Made by a program: the position numbers and the translations under genes. From Paraburkholderia sp. BCC1884 (GTDB lineage Bacteria > Pseudomonadota > Gammaproteobacteria > Burkholderiales > Burkholderiaceae), in contig NZ_CAAJGL010000068.1 in NCBI RefSeq assembly GCF_900996225.1, positions 992,001 through 1,056,000 on the forward strand: a DNA stretch of 64,000 nucleotides, given 5' to 3'. The first letter of the stretch is position 1, and every line of letters starts with the position of its first letter. The notes beneath the pieces are model-generated. The model was not told where the DNA came from. It saw only the letters and a list, made by a program, of their open reading frames with translations, and did not search any database. Below are positions 17,785-26,637 of the stretch, in pieces.

Positions 17785-19056
17785 TTACGGAGTAGCTGGT
17801 GGGCGGATACCAATGCCCTTTGGGGATTCCGATTGGAAAAGTCGCAAGGAACAGACGGCCGCGACTAGCTCGATTGCCGAAAAGATACCCAAACTGATCC
17901 CGAATCCGTACTGCAGCATCGCGCCGAAAGCGAGGCTTCCGAGCCCAAATCCAACGAACAGTGTGAAAACGTTCATACCCATTGCCTGTCCAGGTCTCTT
18001 GCCACCGAGCGACGTGACAATCCCGCCAAAGAGCGGTTGAGTCATGTCATAACCCAAGGACAGCGTCATCGCGATAATCGGCGCGACCAGGACCGGGAAT
18101 GGCGTGACAAGCGCTGCCGCAGACGCAGCGCTCAGCAGCAGCCCCAAAGGAATCAGGCGTGCACGACCCCAACGATCGGCTAGGCGTCCGATAACCGGGC
18201 CAAGCAAAAAGCCGGGAACGCCATAGCCTAACAGGGCGAGTCCAACGTGCGCCGGTGATAGGTGGTAGCGGCGTTCGAGATAACTAGCCAGCCATGTGAA
18301 AACGCCCGAGTGAAACATTGAGTTGATCAGGACGTATCCGTATGTGCGTCGCGCGCGTCGCGTTGCAAACAAATCCTTGTAACCACGTAGCACGTCGCCT
18401 AGGTGCATGTTCATTGGTTGAGTCGCTGCTGCAATGGCGCGGCGGTAAGTGAGCAACAGGAGGAGCACGCCTATTCCTGCCGCTCCAACACCAAGGAAGA
18501 GCCCTCGCCAGCCAAATACCGGAGTCAGCAGCGCACCTAGCGGCGAGCCGAATGCCATGCCACCGGCCATGGCGCCGAAGAGCCAACCTAGCGGCCGTCC
18601 CCGCTCCTCATACGGAAACAGGCGGCCCACGAGAACTAGCGCGAGTGGAACCACACCTCCAGCGCCAATTCCGGTAGCGATGCGCCACATCGCTAACTGT
18701 GCGACTTGTGTTGAACTAGCGGTCAACGCGGTAAGGACTGAAAATGCAGCCATCGATACAAACATAACCCGATGAATACCCAGCCGGTCTGCAAGCAGGC
18801 CATAGATAAGCGTCGCCATGCCGTATGGAATCAGATAGGCTGGCACAACTAGTCCAACCGTCCGCTCTGGGGTTTCGAAGGCTTGGGAAAGGGCCGGAAG
18901 AATCGGCGCAACCATGTAAGCCTGGAAGAAGATGATGAATGTGGCGCCTGCGAGGACACGAAGCAGGCGCTCCCGGTCGCCTGCATCCACTTCGTTGTTT
19001 TGATTAGGCATCGCGTTTGAATCTCCGAATAAACGGAATAAGCTGAATGTGGCCAT
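17785..19056 (-). CDS. MFS transporter, drug:H+ antiporter type
   Basis: A 12-helix major facilitator of 423 residues. The loop 2-3 motif appears as GLLADRLGIHRVMF and its C-half counterpart as GRLADRWGRARLIP. The helix 5 region has GSPLGALLTPVFGWRGLF, typical of the antiporter subgroup (DHA1-like). The start at 19056 has GAGGA seven bases upstream. It lies 144 bases downstream of the MerA-like reductase on the same strand and may be co-transcribed with it. The substrate is unknown; efflux of a toxic or metabolic compound is likely from the family. Confidence 0.87.
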   Translation of the reverse strand: MATFSLFRLFGDSNAMPNQNNEVDAGDRERLLRVLAGATFIIFFQAYMVAPILPALSQAFETPERTVGLVVPAYLIPYGMATLIYGLLADRLGIHRVMFVSMAAFSVLTALTASSTQVAQLAMWRIATGIGAGGVVPLALVLVGRLFPYEERGRPLGWLFGAMAGGMAFGSPLGALLTPVFGWRGLFLGVGAAGIGVLLLLLTYRRAIAAATQPMNMHLGDVLRGYKDLFATRRARRTYGYVLINSMFHSGVFTWLASYLERRYHLSPAHVGLALLGYGVPGFLLGPVIGRLADRWGRARLIPLGLLLSAASAAALVTPFPVLVAPIIAMTLSLGYDMTQPLFGGIVTSLGGKRPGQAMGMNVFTLFVGFGLGSLAFGAMLQYGFGISLGIFSAIELVAAVCSLRLFQSESPKGIGIRPPATP

Positions 19057-19200
19057 TAGTGTTCCTCGCAGACGGAAGAAATTTGCTGTGCGAGTGCCGA
19101 CGTATAGCCCGACTTAGTCCACGCCCCTCGTAGTCGGTTCGAGGGAGCGGGCACGGCAGGGTACGCGTGTCTAAGGATCGACTAGCGGCGGGCGCGGGAA

Positions 19201-20565
19201 TCAAGCCAGTGTGGCAAACAACAGGTTGAGCCCTTCCGATAACAACGGATGGGCGATGATTGCGTCTCGGACAGCGGTATAGGGCAGGTCACCGAGCATT
19301 GCCATCTGGACTACGCTCATTACTTCGCCGGCGTTGCTGCCCAGCATCGTAAAGCCGACGATCTTATCGGTCTCTGGATTGATCAGCGCCTTCATGAACC
19401 CTTGCGTGTCCCCATTGGTGCGCGCGCGCGGGACAGCAGCCATAGGCAATCTCGCAACACGAACGGGCAAGTGGCGAGCCTTTGCTTCTGTTTCGTTCAG
19501 ACCGATCCTGCCCAATTCGGGGTCTATAAAGAGGGCGTACGGTATCGTTCGAGCAGCAACGCTTGCGGGGCGTCCCTCAATCCCGGCTTTCAATATCCGG
19601 TAATCGTCAAACGAAGCGTGTGTAAACATCGCGGTTCCCGCGACTTCGCCTATTGCCCACGTCCGCCGGGCTGATGTCGCAAGTTTGTCATCCACCTTGA
19701 TGAAGCCGCGTGCGTCACATTCAACACCCGCGAGGTCGAGCCCAATCTCGTCAGTCAGTGGCTTCCGTCCAGTTGCCACGAGCAGATGGGTACCTTCGAC
19801 CTGCGTGCCATCTTCCAGGTTCATCGTCACCTTTGATCCCGACTGTCCCTGAACTTTCACGGGCCTGGCTGCCAACTTCAGCTCTATGCCATCAGCCTTC
19901 AACGCCCTTTCGATTTCCAAGCTCACATCCTCGTCTTCGCGCATAGCCACTCGTGACCCATCATGCACGAGAGTGACTTCGCTCCCTAGCCGCCGAAAGG
20001 CTTGGGCCATTTCGAGGCCAATATAGCCCCCGCCCAGCACAATCAGTTTCTGCGGCAGCACATCAAGTTTTAGCGCTTCAACGTGGGTAAGGGGGCTAGC
20101 TTCGCGTAGCCCGGGAACGTCGGGGATAGTGGCCACCGTGCCTGTGTTGATGTAGACATTTTCGCCCTCGAACAACTGCTCGCCACCATCGTTTAGGCGC
20201 ACGTGAATCTGTCTTGGACCGACGAAGCGCCCAGTACCCATCACCAGTTCCAGGCCCGACTTTTTGAAAGCGCTGAGATTGCTTTCAATCATACCGTCCA
20301 CGACTGCCTGTATGTTCGCTCTAACCTTGGCCGCGTCTGCTTTGGCGAAAGGATGATTCCCGTCGCTTCGTAGCACATTGGCAACCCTTGCGTTCTGAAT
20401 GAGGGTCTTGCTGGGGATGCAAGCGACGTTGATACAGGACCCGCCAATCATGCCGCGTTCAATCACCGCAACGCGCTTTCCGGCACGTGCCAGATCCATT
20501 GCGAGGGATTTTCCACCTTTCCCTCCTCCAAGAAAGAGATACTCGTATTTTTTGATTTCGCTCAC
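19201..20565 (-). CDS. MerA-like FAD-dependent pyridine nucleotide-disulfide oxidoreductase
   Basis: A 454-residue flavoprotein disulfide reductase. It has an N-terminal FAD motif (LFLGGGKGGKSLAMDLA), a redox disulfide GGSCINVACIPSKT (Cys44 and Cys49), a central NAD(P) motif (VLGGGYIGLEMAQAF) and a dimerisation domain ending HPLLSEGLNLLF. This is the place of the catalytic His-Glu motif seen as HPTxxE in relatives. It lacks the N-terminal metal-binding domain and C-terminal vicinal cysteines of mercuric reductase, so mercury reduction is not indicated. The start is GTG at 20565 with GGAG about ten bases before it. The window also holds a separate dihydrolipoyl dehydrogenase (at 3-1481), so this protein probably has another role. 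It heads a unit with the MFS gene. Confidence 0.88.
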   Translation of the reverse strand: MSEIKKYEYLFLGGGKGGKSLAMDLARAGKRVAVIERGMIGGSCINVACIPSKTLIQNARVANVLRSDGNHPFAKADAAKVRANIQAVVDGMIESNLSAFKKSGLELVMGTGRFVGPRQIHVRLNDGGEQLFEGENVYINTGTVATIPDVPGLREASPLTHVEALKLDVLPQKLIVLGGGYIGLEMAQAFRRLGSEVTLVHDGSRVAMREDEDVSLEIERALKADGIELKLAARPVKVQGQSGSKVTMNLEDGTQVEGTHLLVATGRKPLTDEIGLDLAGVECDARGFIKVDDKLATSARRTWAIGEVAGTAMFTHASFDDYRILKAGIEGRPASVAARTIPYALFIDPELGRIGLNETEAKARHLPVRVARLPMAAVPRARTNGDTQGFMKALINPETDKIVGFTMLGSNAGEVMSVVQMAMLGDLPYTAVRDAIIAHPLLSEGLNLLFATLA

Positions 20566-21670
20566 TTTACAACTCCACGTTAAGTCTGACAGGGAAGCAA
20601 TGGCCGCGCCGTGGTTGAGGCGACTCGATACCGGTGCCCCGAATCGGACGGTTTTAGCGCTACGATGGTCACGTCAACAAAAACGATCAATCCAATTTGC
20701 TCGGCACAGACGAGCAGTTGAGCGCCCACTTATCTATCTTGGCTGCACTCAACCACGACCTCTTTGCCGACGGGCTGCTCACAGCCGCGCGTTTCTGCTT
20801 CCGCGACAGTTCACGCCACTGAACGTACATGTCTTCTCTGCATTGGGGGAGTGCCCCAACACGTTGAATCATCACCCCTTCACTCAGATCCTTCGTTTGG
20901 CGACCTGAAGCTCTTTGGAACCTTGACACGCCTCGGCGTGGACAGTCATCAAAAAATACCTGAGTTTTCGGATTGGAACGGGAAGATGGTAGTCGGTGGC
21001 TCGAACGCTAGAGTGGCACCGTTTTCTTGCTTGAGGAGTGGAGCTAGAGATCTGATCTTGGGCAAATCCGCATTCAAGCGATCACATCGACGTTTGCGTT
21101 TCCTGCAGCTGCTCTGCGCTACAAAATTTGCCTTGCTAATTTTGACACACCTGTCGAATGAGAGGGCGGGACGACGTTTCAAAGCAGTCAACTCAATTCC
21201 TGGTTTTGCAACCTACGAGCCTTTGAAAGCGGCTGACGGCAGCCGTTGAAGTCAGCGCCGCAATGCTCAATCACGAGTTTGATGAACGCCTACGTTGCCG
21301 CTTCTATATCCACCTTTACGCAAGAGCAATACCGCTGTCCGATCGGGCAGCGTTGGATGGAGATTAGTCAGGCACAGTCTGTTGTCATTGCGTGCGCTAG
21401 CGGCGGGGAGCAACGTGGCGAAGGTAGGGGAACGGTGTATAAGGTCGCATGATAATCCTGATCGAGTTCGTTTCCATCGTGATGTGCGGAGAGAGTTCGT
21501 TCTGGCGGTAGTAGCGATTTATATAAGACGCGTTGCAAACGTCTCGTTGAACAGGACAAGAACTTCGTTCCCAAACTCCGTTTTCGTGAGTGCATTCTCC
21601 TTTTTGCGCATTGATGCGATTTGCTGACAATCATGGCGAAAAATTCGATTAATAGTTAAATCACTTCTAT
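20566..21670. other. Intergenic gap, no gene recognised
   Basis: Short frames on both strands without recognisable domains. The end of the gap borders a LysR pseudogene. Confidence 0.45.
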
Positions 21671-22066
21671 TTAAGAATGGTTGGTTTCATTGAAAGCGAT
21701 GTCTGTATCGAGGTCATCCTGACTTAGCATATGCTTCCATACGGTCCTGCGGCATTTCGAGAACCCAGCCGCTGGTATTGGGATAGTCGGGGTCGTATTT
21801 TTGCAGCGGAGGGACGATAAGGTATGCCGAGAACGTGGGTGTAACCGCAATGCGCATGGAACCACGATTTAGCTCTGCTACGTCGTATATAGCTTGCTTT
21901 CCGGCGTCTAGCGGCTTGAGCGCTTGGTGCGCGTAGCTCGCATACGCTGCCCCTGCGTCGGTTGGCTGAGAAACGTTCAGCGCCTCAGCGGCACGAGTGA
22001 AGTTCCGGTGTTCGACAACGGCTAAGAAGTACCGGATGTATCGGAGCAGCGTAGCAATTTGAATCG
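21671..22066 (-). pseudogene. LysR-family regulator pseudogene (CynR-like), internally deleted and frameshifted
   Basis: Reading the minus strand from about 22066 gives LLRYIRYFLAVVEHRNFTRA and AAEALNVSQPT, a perfect LysR helix-turn-helix start. It jumps straight to DAGAAYASYAHQALKPLDAG and then to the effector-domain entry RGSMRIAVTPTFSAYLIVPP. About 30 codons that normally lie between SQPT and the second half of the linker (the recognition helix and wing) are absent. The frame stops at a TGA after MEAYAKSG, while the expected continuation DDLDTDIAFNE appears one frame over. No start codon remains at the proper place. The gene therefore carries a deletion, a frameshift and a truncation. It sits downstream of the alcohol dehydrogenase gene. 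Confidence 0.85.
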
Positions 22067-22250
22067 ATCAATTGTGCTCTGGCCGATAACAATATCCTAT
22101 ACCAGCGTCTGAACTCCTTGCTTGTCGTTATTCTTTGTCAGTTATGCCGCATGTGCCGATGGGCGCAGGCCACTCTAGGTGCACGATCGGGTTACCCGGC
22201 GAGAACGGTGCAACGTGCGCCCTATGCGCCGAAACTCGTGGACGGTGACC

Positions 22251-23441
22251 TTAGTTGCGTTGCACGTCTTCTACGGTGCCGTGCATGCCATGGCGCAACA
22301 ACGCTGCCATGTCCTCGCGACTCGGAAAGCGCGGGTTGACGAGAACGTTACCCGACTTCATAGCCTCGTCGATAATCTCGTCGAAGTCTCGTTCGGTGAC
22401 GCCGAAATCGGAGAGCGTTCGCGTGATACCTACGTCGCGGCGCAGCGTTGCCACTGCGTGCGCCGCGTAACGCGCCGCATCAATGGGTTTTTTCCACTTC
22501 TCGCCGTCGTTGAGCAACTCCGCGACAGCGGCGTAGCCTGCGATATTATGTGAAGCGTTATATGCCATCACCGAAGGAAGCATGATGGCATTTGCCAGCC
22601 CATGAGCTATGCCGAACTTGTTGCCCAAGGGCAACGCAAAGGCATGTACGAGTCCGAGCCGTGTTGCATTAAACGCAATGCCTGCCATTGCACTGGCGAG
22701 CAGCATATCGCCGCGCGCAGCGATATGCTGACCATCGGCGACAGCGTTGCGCAGCGATTTTGCAATCAGGAAAATAGCTTTATGTGTGAGTGCTTCTGTG
22801 ATGGGCTGGTTTGCTTTGCACACACAGGATTCCACTGCGTGAGTTAGAGCGTCCATGCCTGTTGCCGCGGTCACGTGAGCGGGCATGCTAACGGTAAGCT
22901 CTGGGTCGAGCAAACCAATCCGCGGGCAATTGAACACGCTTCCGATGGAGATCTTCGCATCCGACTCGGTGTCAGACAGTACGGACCAGATAGTTAGTTC
23001 GCTGCCGGTGCCGGCGGTTGTAGGAATCGCGATGACCGGGGCGCCGGCATTCGGCACCTTATCTATGCCCACATAATCCTTAATGGTGCCAGTGTTGCCA
23101 AGCATCAGACCGATGGCTTTTGATGTGTCAAGCGCGCTGCCACCGCCGACTCCTACGACGAGATCGCATTGCAAGCTGCGCGCTTTTGCAATGCCATGCG
23201 TGACAGACTGCACCGCAGGGTCGCTTTTCACATCGGTGAACTCCCACGCTTGAATATCGGCATTGCCAAGTGTGTCCATCACGCGATCCATGATGCCTGC
23301 GGCTTTGATTCCCGGGTCGCCGACAACTAGGATCCTGCAACCGCCCAGCGTCTGGACGAGGGCAGGGAGTGTTTTCAGGCGCCCAGCTCCATACTCGATT
23401 ACCGTTGGTATCCGGAAGCTGAACGTTGTGCTGTAAGTCAT
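22251..23441 (-). CDS. Iron-containing (group III) alcohol dehydrogenase
   Basis: A 396-residue NAD(P)-dependent dehydrogenase of the Fe-ADH superfamily. The nucleotide site is VVGVGGGSALDTSKAIG, followed by IPTTAGTGSELTIWSV and the metal histidines in GMDALTHAVES and LVHAFALPLGNKFGIAHGLANA. These act on alcohols, lactaldehyde, hydroxyacids or, in the related branch, maleylacetate; the GTGSE form fits the alcohol/hydroxyacid group. It is the last gene of a minus-strand unit: its ATG at 23441 is 16 bases after the MFS stop. With the importer and a class II aldolase-like protein, it likely oxidises or reduces an intermediate of an imported hydroxylated compound. Confidence 0.9.
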   Translation of the reverse strand: MTYSTTFSFRIPTVIEYGAGRLKTLPALVQTLGGCRILVVGDPGIKAAGIMDRVMDTLGNADIQAWEFTDVKSDPAVQSVTHGIAKARSLQCDLVVGVGGGSALDTSKAIGLMLGNTGTIKDYVGIDKVPNAGAPVIAIPTTAGTGSELTIWSVLSDTESDAKISIGSVFNCPRIGLLDPELTVSMPAHVTAATGMDALTHAVESCVCKANQPITEALTHKAIFLIAKSLRNAVADGQHIAARGDMLLASAMAGIAFNATRLGLVHAFALPLGNKFGIAHGLANAIMLPSVMAYNASHNIAGYAAVAELLNDGEKWKKPIDAARYAAHAVATLRRDVGITRTLSDFGVTERDFDEIIDEAMKSGNVLVNPRFPSREDMAALLRHGMHGTVEDVQRN

Positions 23442-23457
23442 ATTCGTTGCTGGTAGG

Positions 23458-24768
23458 TTAGGTGCGCGCTGCCATCGCTGGCCGATTGCGGGCCGAGGCT
23501 AGCCACAAAGCGGCGTTGAGTGCTGCCGAAGCAAGAAGCGCATAGCCCACGACGTAGAGACCGCTACTGGCGGCGCCCCCTCGTGCTGCCCAACCCACGA
23601 GGATCGGGCCGACTGCGCCACCCCAGTTTCCAATGAAATTGACAAGTCCCGCCGATGACCCAATCTGGTTGCGTGGCACGAGACTTAGTGTCCACGACCA
23701 CCAGATGCCGATGCCTGAATAAAGGCAGATCCCAGTGATCACGAGCATGGCCATCGACGCGAGCAAATTGCCGCTCGCGGCCGGCTCAAGAAGAATAGCG
23801 ATCCCCCCGATCAGAAGCGGCACGATGAAGTGCCATTGGCGGGCGTGGCCGGCGCGCCCGGACCAGCGCGTGTTGAAATACAGGCCGAGCGCGGCGAACG
23901 CAAACGGAATGGCCGTCAGGACTGAAACGTTCCCGATGCCAGCGGCCGAAAGTTGCTTGATGAGCACCGGCAGCCAAAGTCCAAATCCATATAGGCCCGT
24001 CAACCACAAGAAATAGGCCGCGCCAAGGCCCAAAATCAGCGGGCGGCGCAGAACGCTTGAGAAAGGGGCAGCATCGCCAGTTTCCACATCGCGGTTCGCG
24101 AGTATCATGTCCTTCTCATCTTTCGAGACTCGGCGATCGTACTCGGGTGCGCTGCTACCGAACCAGGCCCAAGCTAGCGCTAGGATAAGAACGGGAATAC
24201 CTTGGACCACGAACATCATGCGCCAGTCGGAGAGATGGATCAGAGCTCCCGCAATAGGCGCCATCAATGCCGATGAAAGTGGTAAAACGTATTGTGCGAG
24301 ATTGACTGCGCGACTGCGTTCTGTGCTGGGAAACCACCGCATGATGATAGTCGCGAAGCTGGGCCAGATGACTCCCTCCGCGACGCCCATGATGAAACGT
24401 ATAGCGACGATATGATCGTAGGTGGTTGCAAGGCCAGATGCGATACCGGTCACGCCCACTATGGACAGGCTTGTTACAATCACCCACTTTGGGCCGAAGC
24501 GATTGGCAAGCCAGCCCCCCGGTATCTGCATTACTACATAGCCCCAGAAAAAAGCGGCAAGCAGGAAGCCGGTGACAACGCCGGACATCCCGAAATCGCG
24601 CACCATATCGGGCGCAGCAACGCTGATATTGCTACGATCTACATAGCAGCCGAGGTACGCGAGAAAAATCAGCGTCCCCATCCTCAACCATCGAGACCGC
24701 GGCACATAGTCTGTCGTCACATGCGGCGGGTCTTCTGGGACGGAAGCGTCCATTGCAGTATTTGTCAA
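23458..24768 (-). CDS. MFS transporter, anion:cation symporter type
   Basis: A 12-helix major facilitator of 436 residues, resembling the ACS family that imports sugar acids, phthalates and other organic anions (YLGCYVDRSNISVA in helix 1, GYVVMQIPGGWLANRFGPKW in loop 2-3). The TTG at 24768 is the best start: GGAGA lies six bases before it, whereas the ATG five codons later has no ribosome site. It lies between the aldolase-like gene (38-base gap) and the alcohol dehydrogenase (16-base gap), all on the same strand, which indicates one operon. The probable role is uptake of the organic acid that the neighbours degrade. Confidence 0.88.
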   Translation of the reverse strand: MTNTAMDASVPEDPPHVTTDYVPRSRWLRMGTLIFLAYLGCYVDRSNISVAAPDMVRDFGMSGVVTGFLLAAFFWGYVVMQIPGGWLANRFGPKWVIVTSLSIVGVTGIASGLATTYDHIVAIRFIMGVAEGVIWPSFATIIMRWFPSTERSRAVNLAQYVLPLSSALMAPIAGALIHLSDWRMMFVVQGIPVLILALAWAWFGSSAPEYDRRVSKDEKDMILANRDVETGDAAPFSSVLRRPLILGLGAAYFLWLTGLYGFGLWLPVLIKQLSAAGIGNVSVLTAIPFAFAALGLYFNTRWSGRAGHARQWHFIVPLLIGGIAILLEPAASGNLLASMAMLVITGICLYSGIGIWWSWTLSLVPRNQIGSSAGLVNFIGNWGGAVGPILVGWAARGGAASSGLYVVGYALLASAALNAALWLASARNRPAMAART

Positions 24769-24806
24769 GATGTCTCCGATGTTTGTCTTTGTTGTACGCC
24801 GTCTTA

Positions 24807-25619
24807 TTAGTCGAACAGATCAGGCTGTTCGCGCGCGATGGCGTCGTAGATCGGCTGGAAATGAAGCCAGGCCATGAATGGAGTCGCTAAGTGGTTGCGT
24901 GAATGGATTGATGCTTCGCGACCGATCATTTTGAGAGGCGAGCCAGTGGATTCCGCCTTGATCTGAATCTCACAAGCACGTTCCAAGGCGATAAACCACC
25001 ACGCAGCTTCGTCGACGCTTTCGCGGCCTGCGGAGAACAACCCGTGGTTTTGATGGATGGCGGCCTTGTTGTCGCCGAATGCCGCAGCGACCGCCGAGCC
25101 GGCATCCTTGTCAACGACGACCGCCCCGGCTTCTTCCGTAATAACTACGTGATCCTCGTAGAATCCGCACGCTGTCTGCGTGATGGGATCGAGTGGCCGG
25201 CCCAACGCTGCCCACGCCATGCCATTGGTGGTATGTGCATGACATGATGCGACGATGTGCGGATTGGCCTCATGGATTGCTGAATGAAGGACAAAGCCAG
25301 CACGGTTGACTGCCCACGTACCCTCTACTACGGTACCTTCGTGATCCACTAGAAGCAGATCGGATACTCGAACGCGGCCGAAGTCCATGGCGAACGGATT
25401 CGTCCAGTAAAGGTTCGTGTGCTCAGGGTCACGAACCGTCACATGTCCCGCAAAACCGTATTCGTAGCGGAATTTTGCAAACACGCGGCAAACGGCCGCC
25501 AATCGCTGTTTGCGATGCAACCGCTCTTCATCGAACGTCGCGAACGTCGGATATTGCGGGAAATACAACCCATCTTGTTTGGGACGATAGACAGTGCTGT
25601 GCTCTACTTTTTGCTGCAT
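24807..25619 (-). CDS. Class II aldolase/adducin-family protein
   Basis: A 270-residue metal-dependent protein of the class II aldolase fold. Likely zinc ligands are the HxH of SCHAHTTNG and the later NHGLFSAG histidine, with GFAGHVTVRDPE earlier in the chain. The opening pattern (FDEERLHRKQRLAAVCRVF, then WTNPFAMDF and VSDLLLVDHEG) is that of the subgroup that includes eukaryotic adducin heads and the prenyl-hydroxyphenylpyruvate enzyme CloR, rather than the fuculose-phosphate aldolases. The reaction may therefore be aldol cleavage, decarboxylation or oxidative cleavage. It follows the LysR gene (112-base gap) and leads the operon with the MFS and dehydrogenase genes. Confidence 0.85.
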   Translation of the reverse strand: MQQKVEHSTVYRPKQDGLYFPQYPTFATFDEERLHRKQRLAAVCRVFAKFRYEYGFAGHVTVRDPEHTNLYWTNPFAMDFGRVRVSDLLLVDHEGTVVEGTWAVNRAGFVLHSAIHEANPHIVASCHAHTTNGMAWAALGRPLDPITQTACGFYEDHVVITEEAGAVVVDKDAGSAVAAAFGDNKAAIHQNHGLFSAGRESVDEAAWWFIALERACEIQIKAESTGSPLKMIGREASIHSRNHLATPFMAWLHFQPIYDAIAREQPDLFD

Positions 25620-25731
25620 GGCGGACTCTCACGTCAACGAATTGACGTTAAGTCTAAAGGAGGGCACGGCAAGCCCGCCAATAAAGAAATCGCGGCGGGC
25701 TATAAATGCAATTAATGTCTCAGCGTGTCTC

Positions 25732-26637
25732 CTATAACGCCTTTTCCAACGGCGGTTGCGTCGTCATCAAACGTAGATGATCTACAAATTCGTTGACAAG
25801 TCTGGACCTCGAAGCGGAGCGGTTACGGATTAGCAGCGCCTTGAAACTGACACGCGGGACAAGCGGTCGGCTCGTGATTCCAGGCAGGCGCATCGCGTGG
25901 AGCAGGTCGGGTTCGACGAGCGCAATCCCTGCTCCATTTGATGCAAGCATAATAGCGGTCACCGATAAAGCCACCTCAATGGTGACGTTAAGCGCCACGC
26001 CTGCGTCGCTCATGGCTTTGTCGACGTAAGGTCTTAGAAGTGCCTGCGGAAGGTACGTAATGATTGGATATGGCAGCAGATCCGACGGTGCAATGACGCT
26101 CTTTTCCGCGATCGGATGTGATTCGGGTAGGACGCAAGCAATGCTGCCGTGTGAGATGACCTCAGTTTCGACTTCTGCGCGAATGATCGGTTCGTAGGCT
26201 ACGCCCAAGTCGACTTCCCGGTTGACGACGCGCTCAAGCACGACTGGCGAACTGAGCGATTGCAGCGCCACTCGTGCGTCCGGTCTTGCTTTGCAGAAAC
26301 TTGCAACTGCCTGTGCAACCAGTCCATTCGCAAGAGGTGAGGTCGCGGCAAGGGACAAAGTCCCACGGAGCCCGCCAGCGAGGTCCCGTGAGAGTCGCTC
26401 AACTGCCTCTAAACGGTTGAATATCTCTGTGACATCTGGCAGGAGCGCTTCAGCTTCAGGCGTCGGGCGTAGTCGACCGTTGACTCGATCGAAAAGCTGC
26501 ATGTGAAGCCTGTTTTCGAAGTGTTTCAGTACGGTGCTGACTGCGGGCTGAGTGACGTTAAGCGACTCAGCTGCCGCAGTGATAGAGCCTGTGCGCATCA
26601 CCGCATGGAAGATTTCGATATGTCTAAGGCTAAGCAT
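25732..26637 (-). CDS. LysR-family transcriptional regulator
   Basis: A 301-residue LysR regulator with an N-terminal winged helix (residues 1-60: LRHIEIFHAVMRTGSITAAA, SLNVTQPAVSTVLKHFE) and a periplasmic-binding-protein-like effector domain. It is the first gene of the minus-strand unit and runs in the same direction as the aldolase, MFS and dehydrogenase genes rather than divergently. It could therefore be co-transcribed with them and control a promoter upstream of itself or in the 112-base gap. No divergent gene exists on its other side. Confidence 0.92.
   Translation of the reverse strand: MLSLRHIEIFHAVMRTGSITAAAESLNVTQPAVSTVLKHFENRLHMQLFDRVNGRLRPTPEAEALLPDVTEIFNRLEAVERLSRDLAGGLRGTLSLAATSPLANGLVAQAVASFCKARPDARVALQSLSSPVVLERVVNREVDLGVAYEPIIRAEVETEVISHGSIACVLPESHPIAEKSVIAPSDLLPYPIITYLPQALLRPYVDKAMSDAGVALNVTIEVALSVTAIMLASNGAGIALVEPDLLHAMRLPGITSRPLVPRVSFKALLIRNRSASRSRLVNEFVDHLRLMTTQPPLEKAL

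Noticed and set aside
19201-20565. Mercuric reductase
   Set aside because: The N-terminal metal-binding domain and C-terminal cysteine pair are absent and no mer genes are near.
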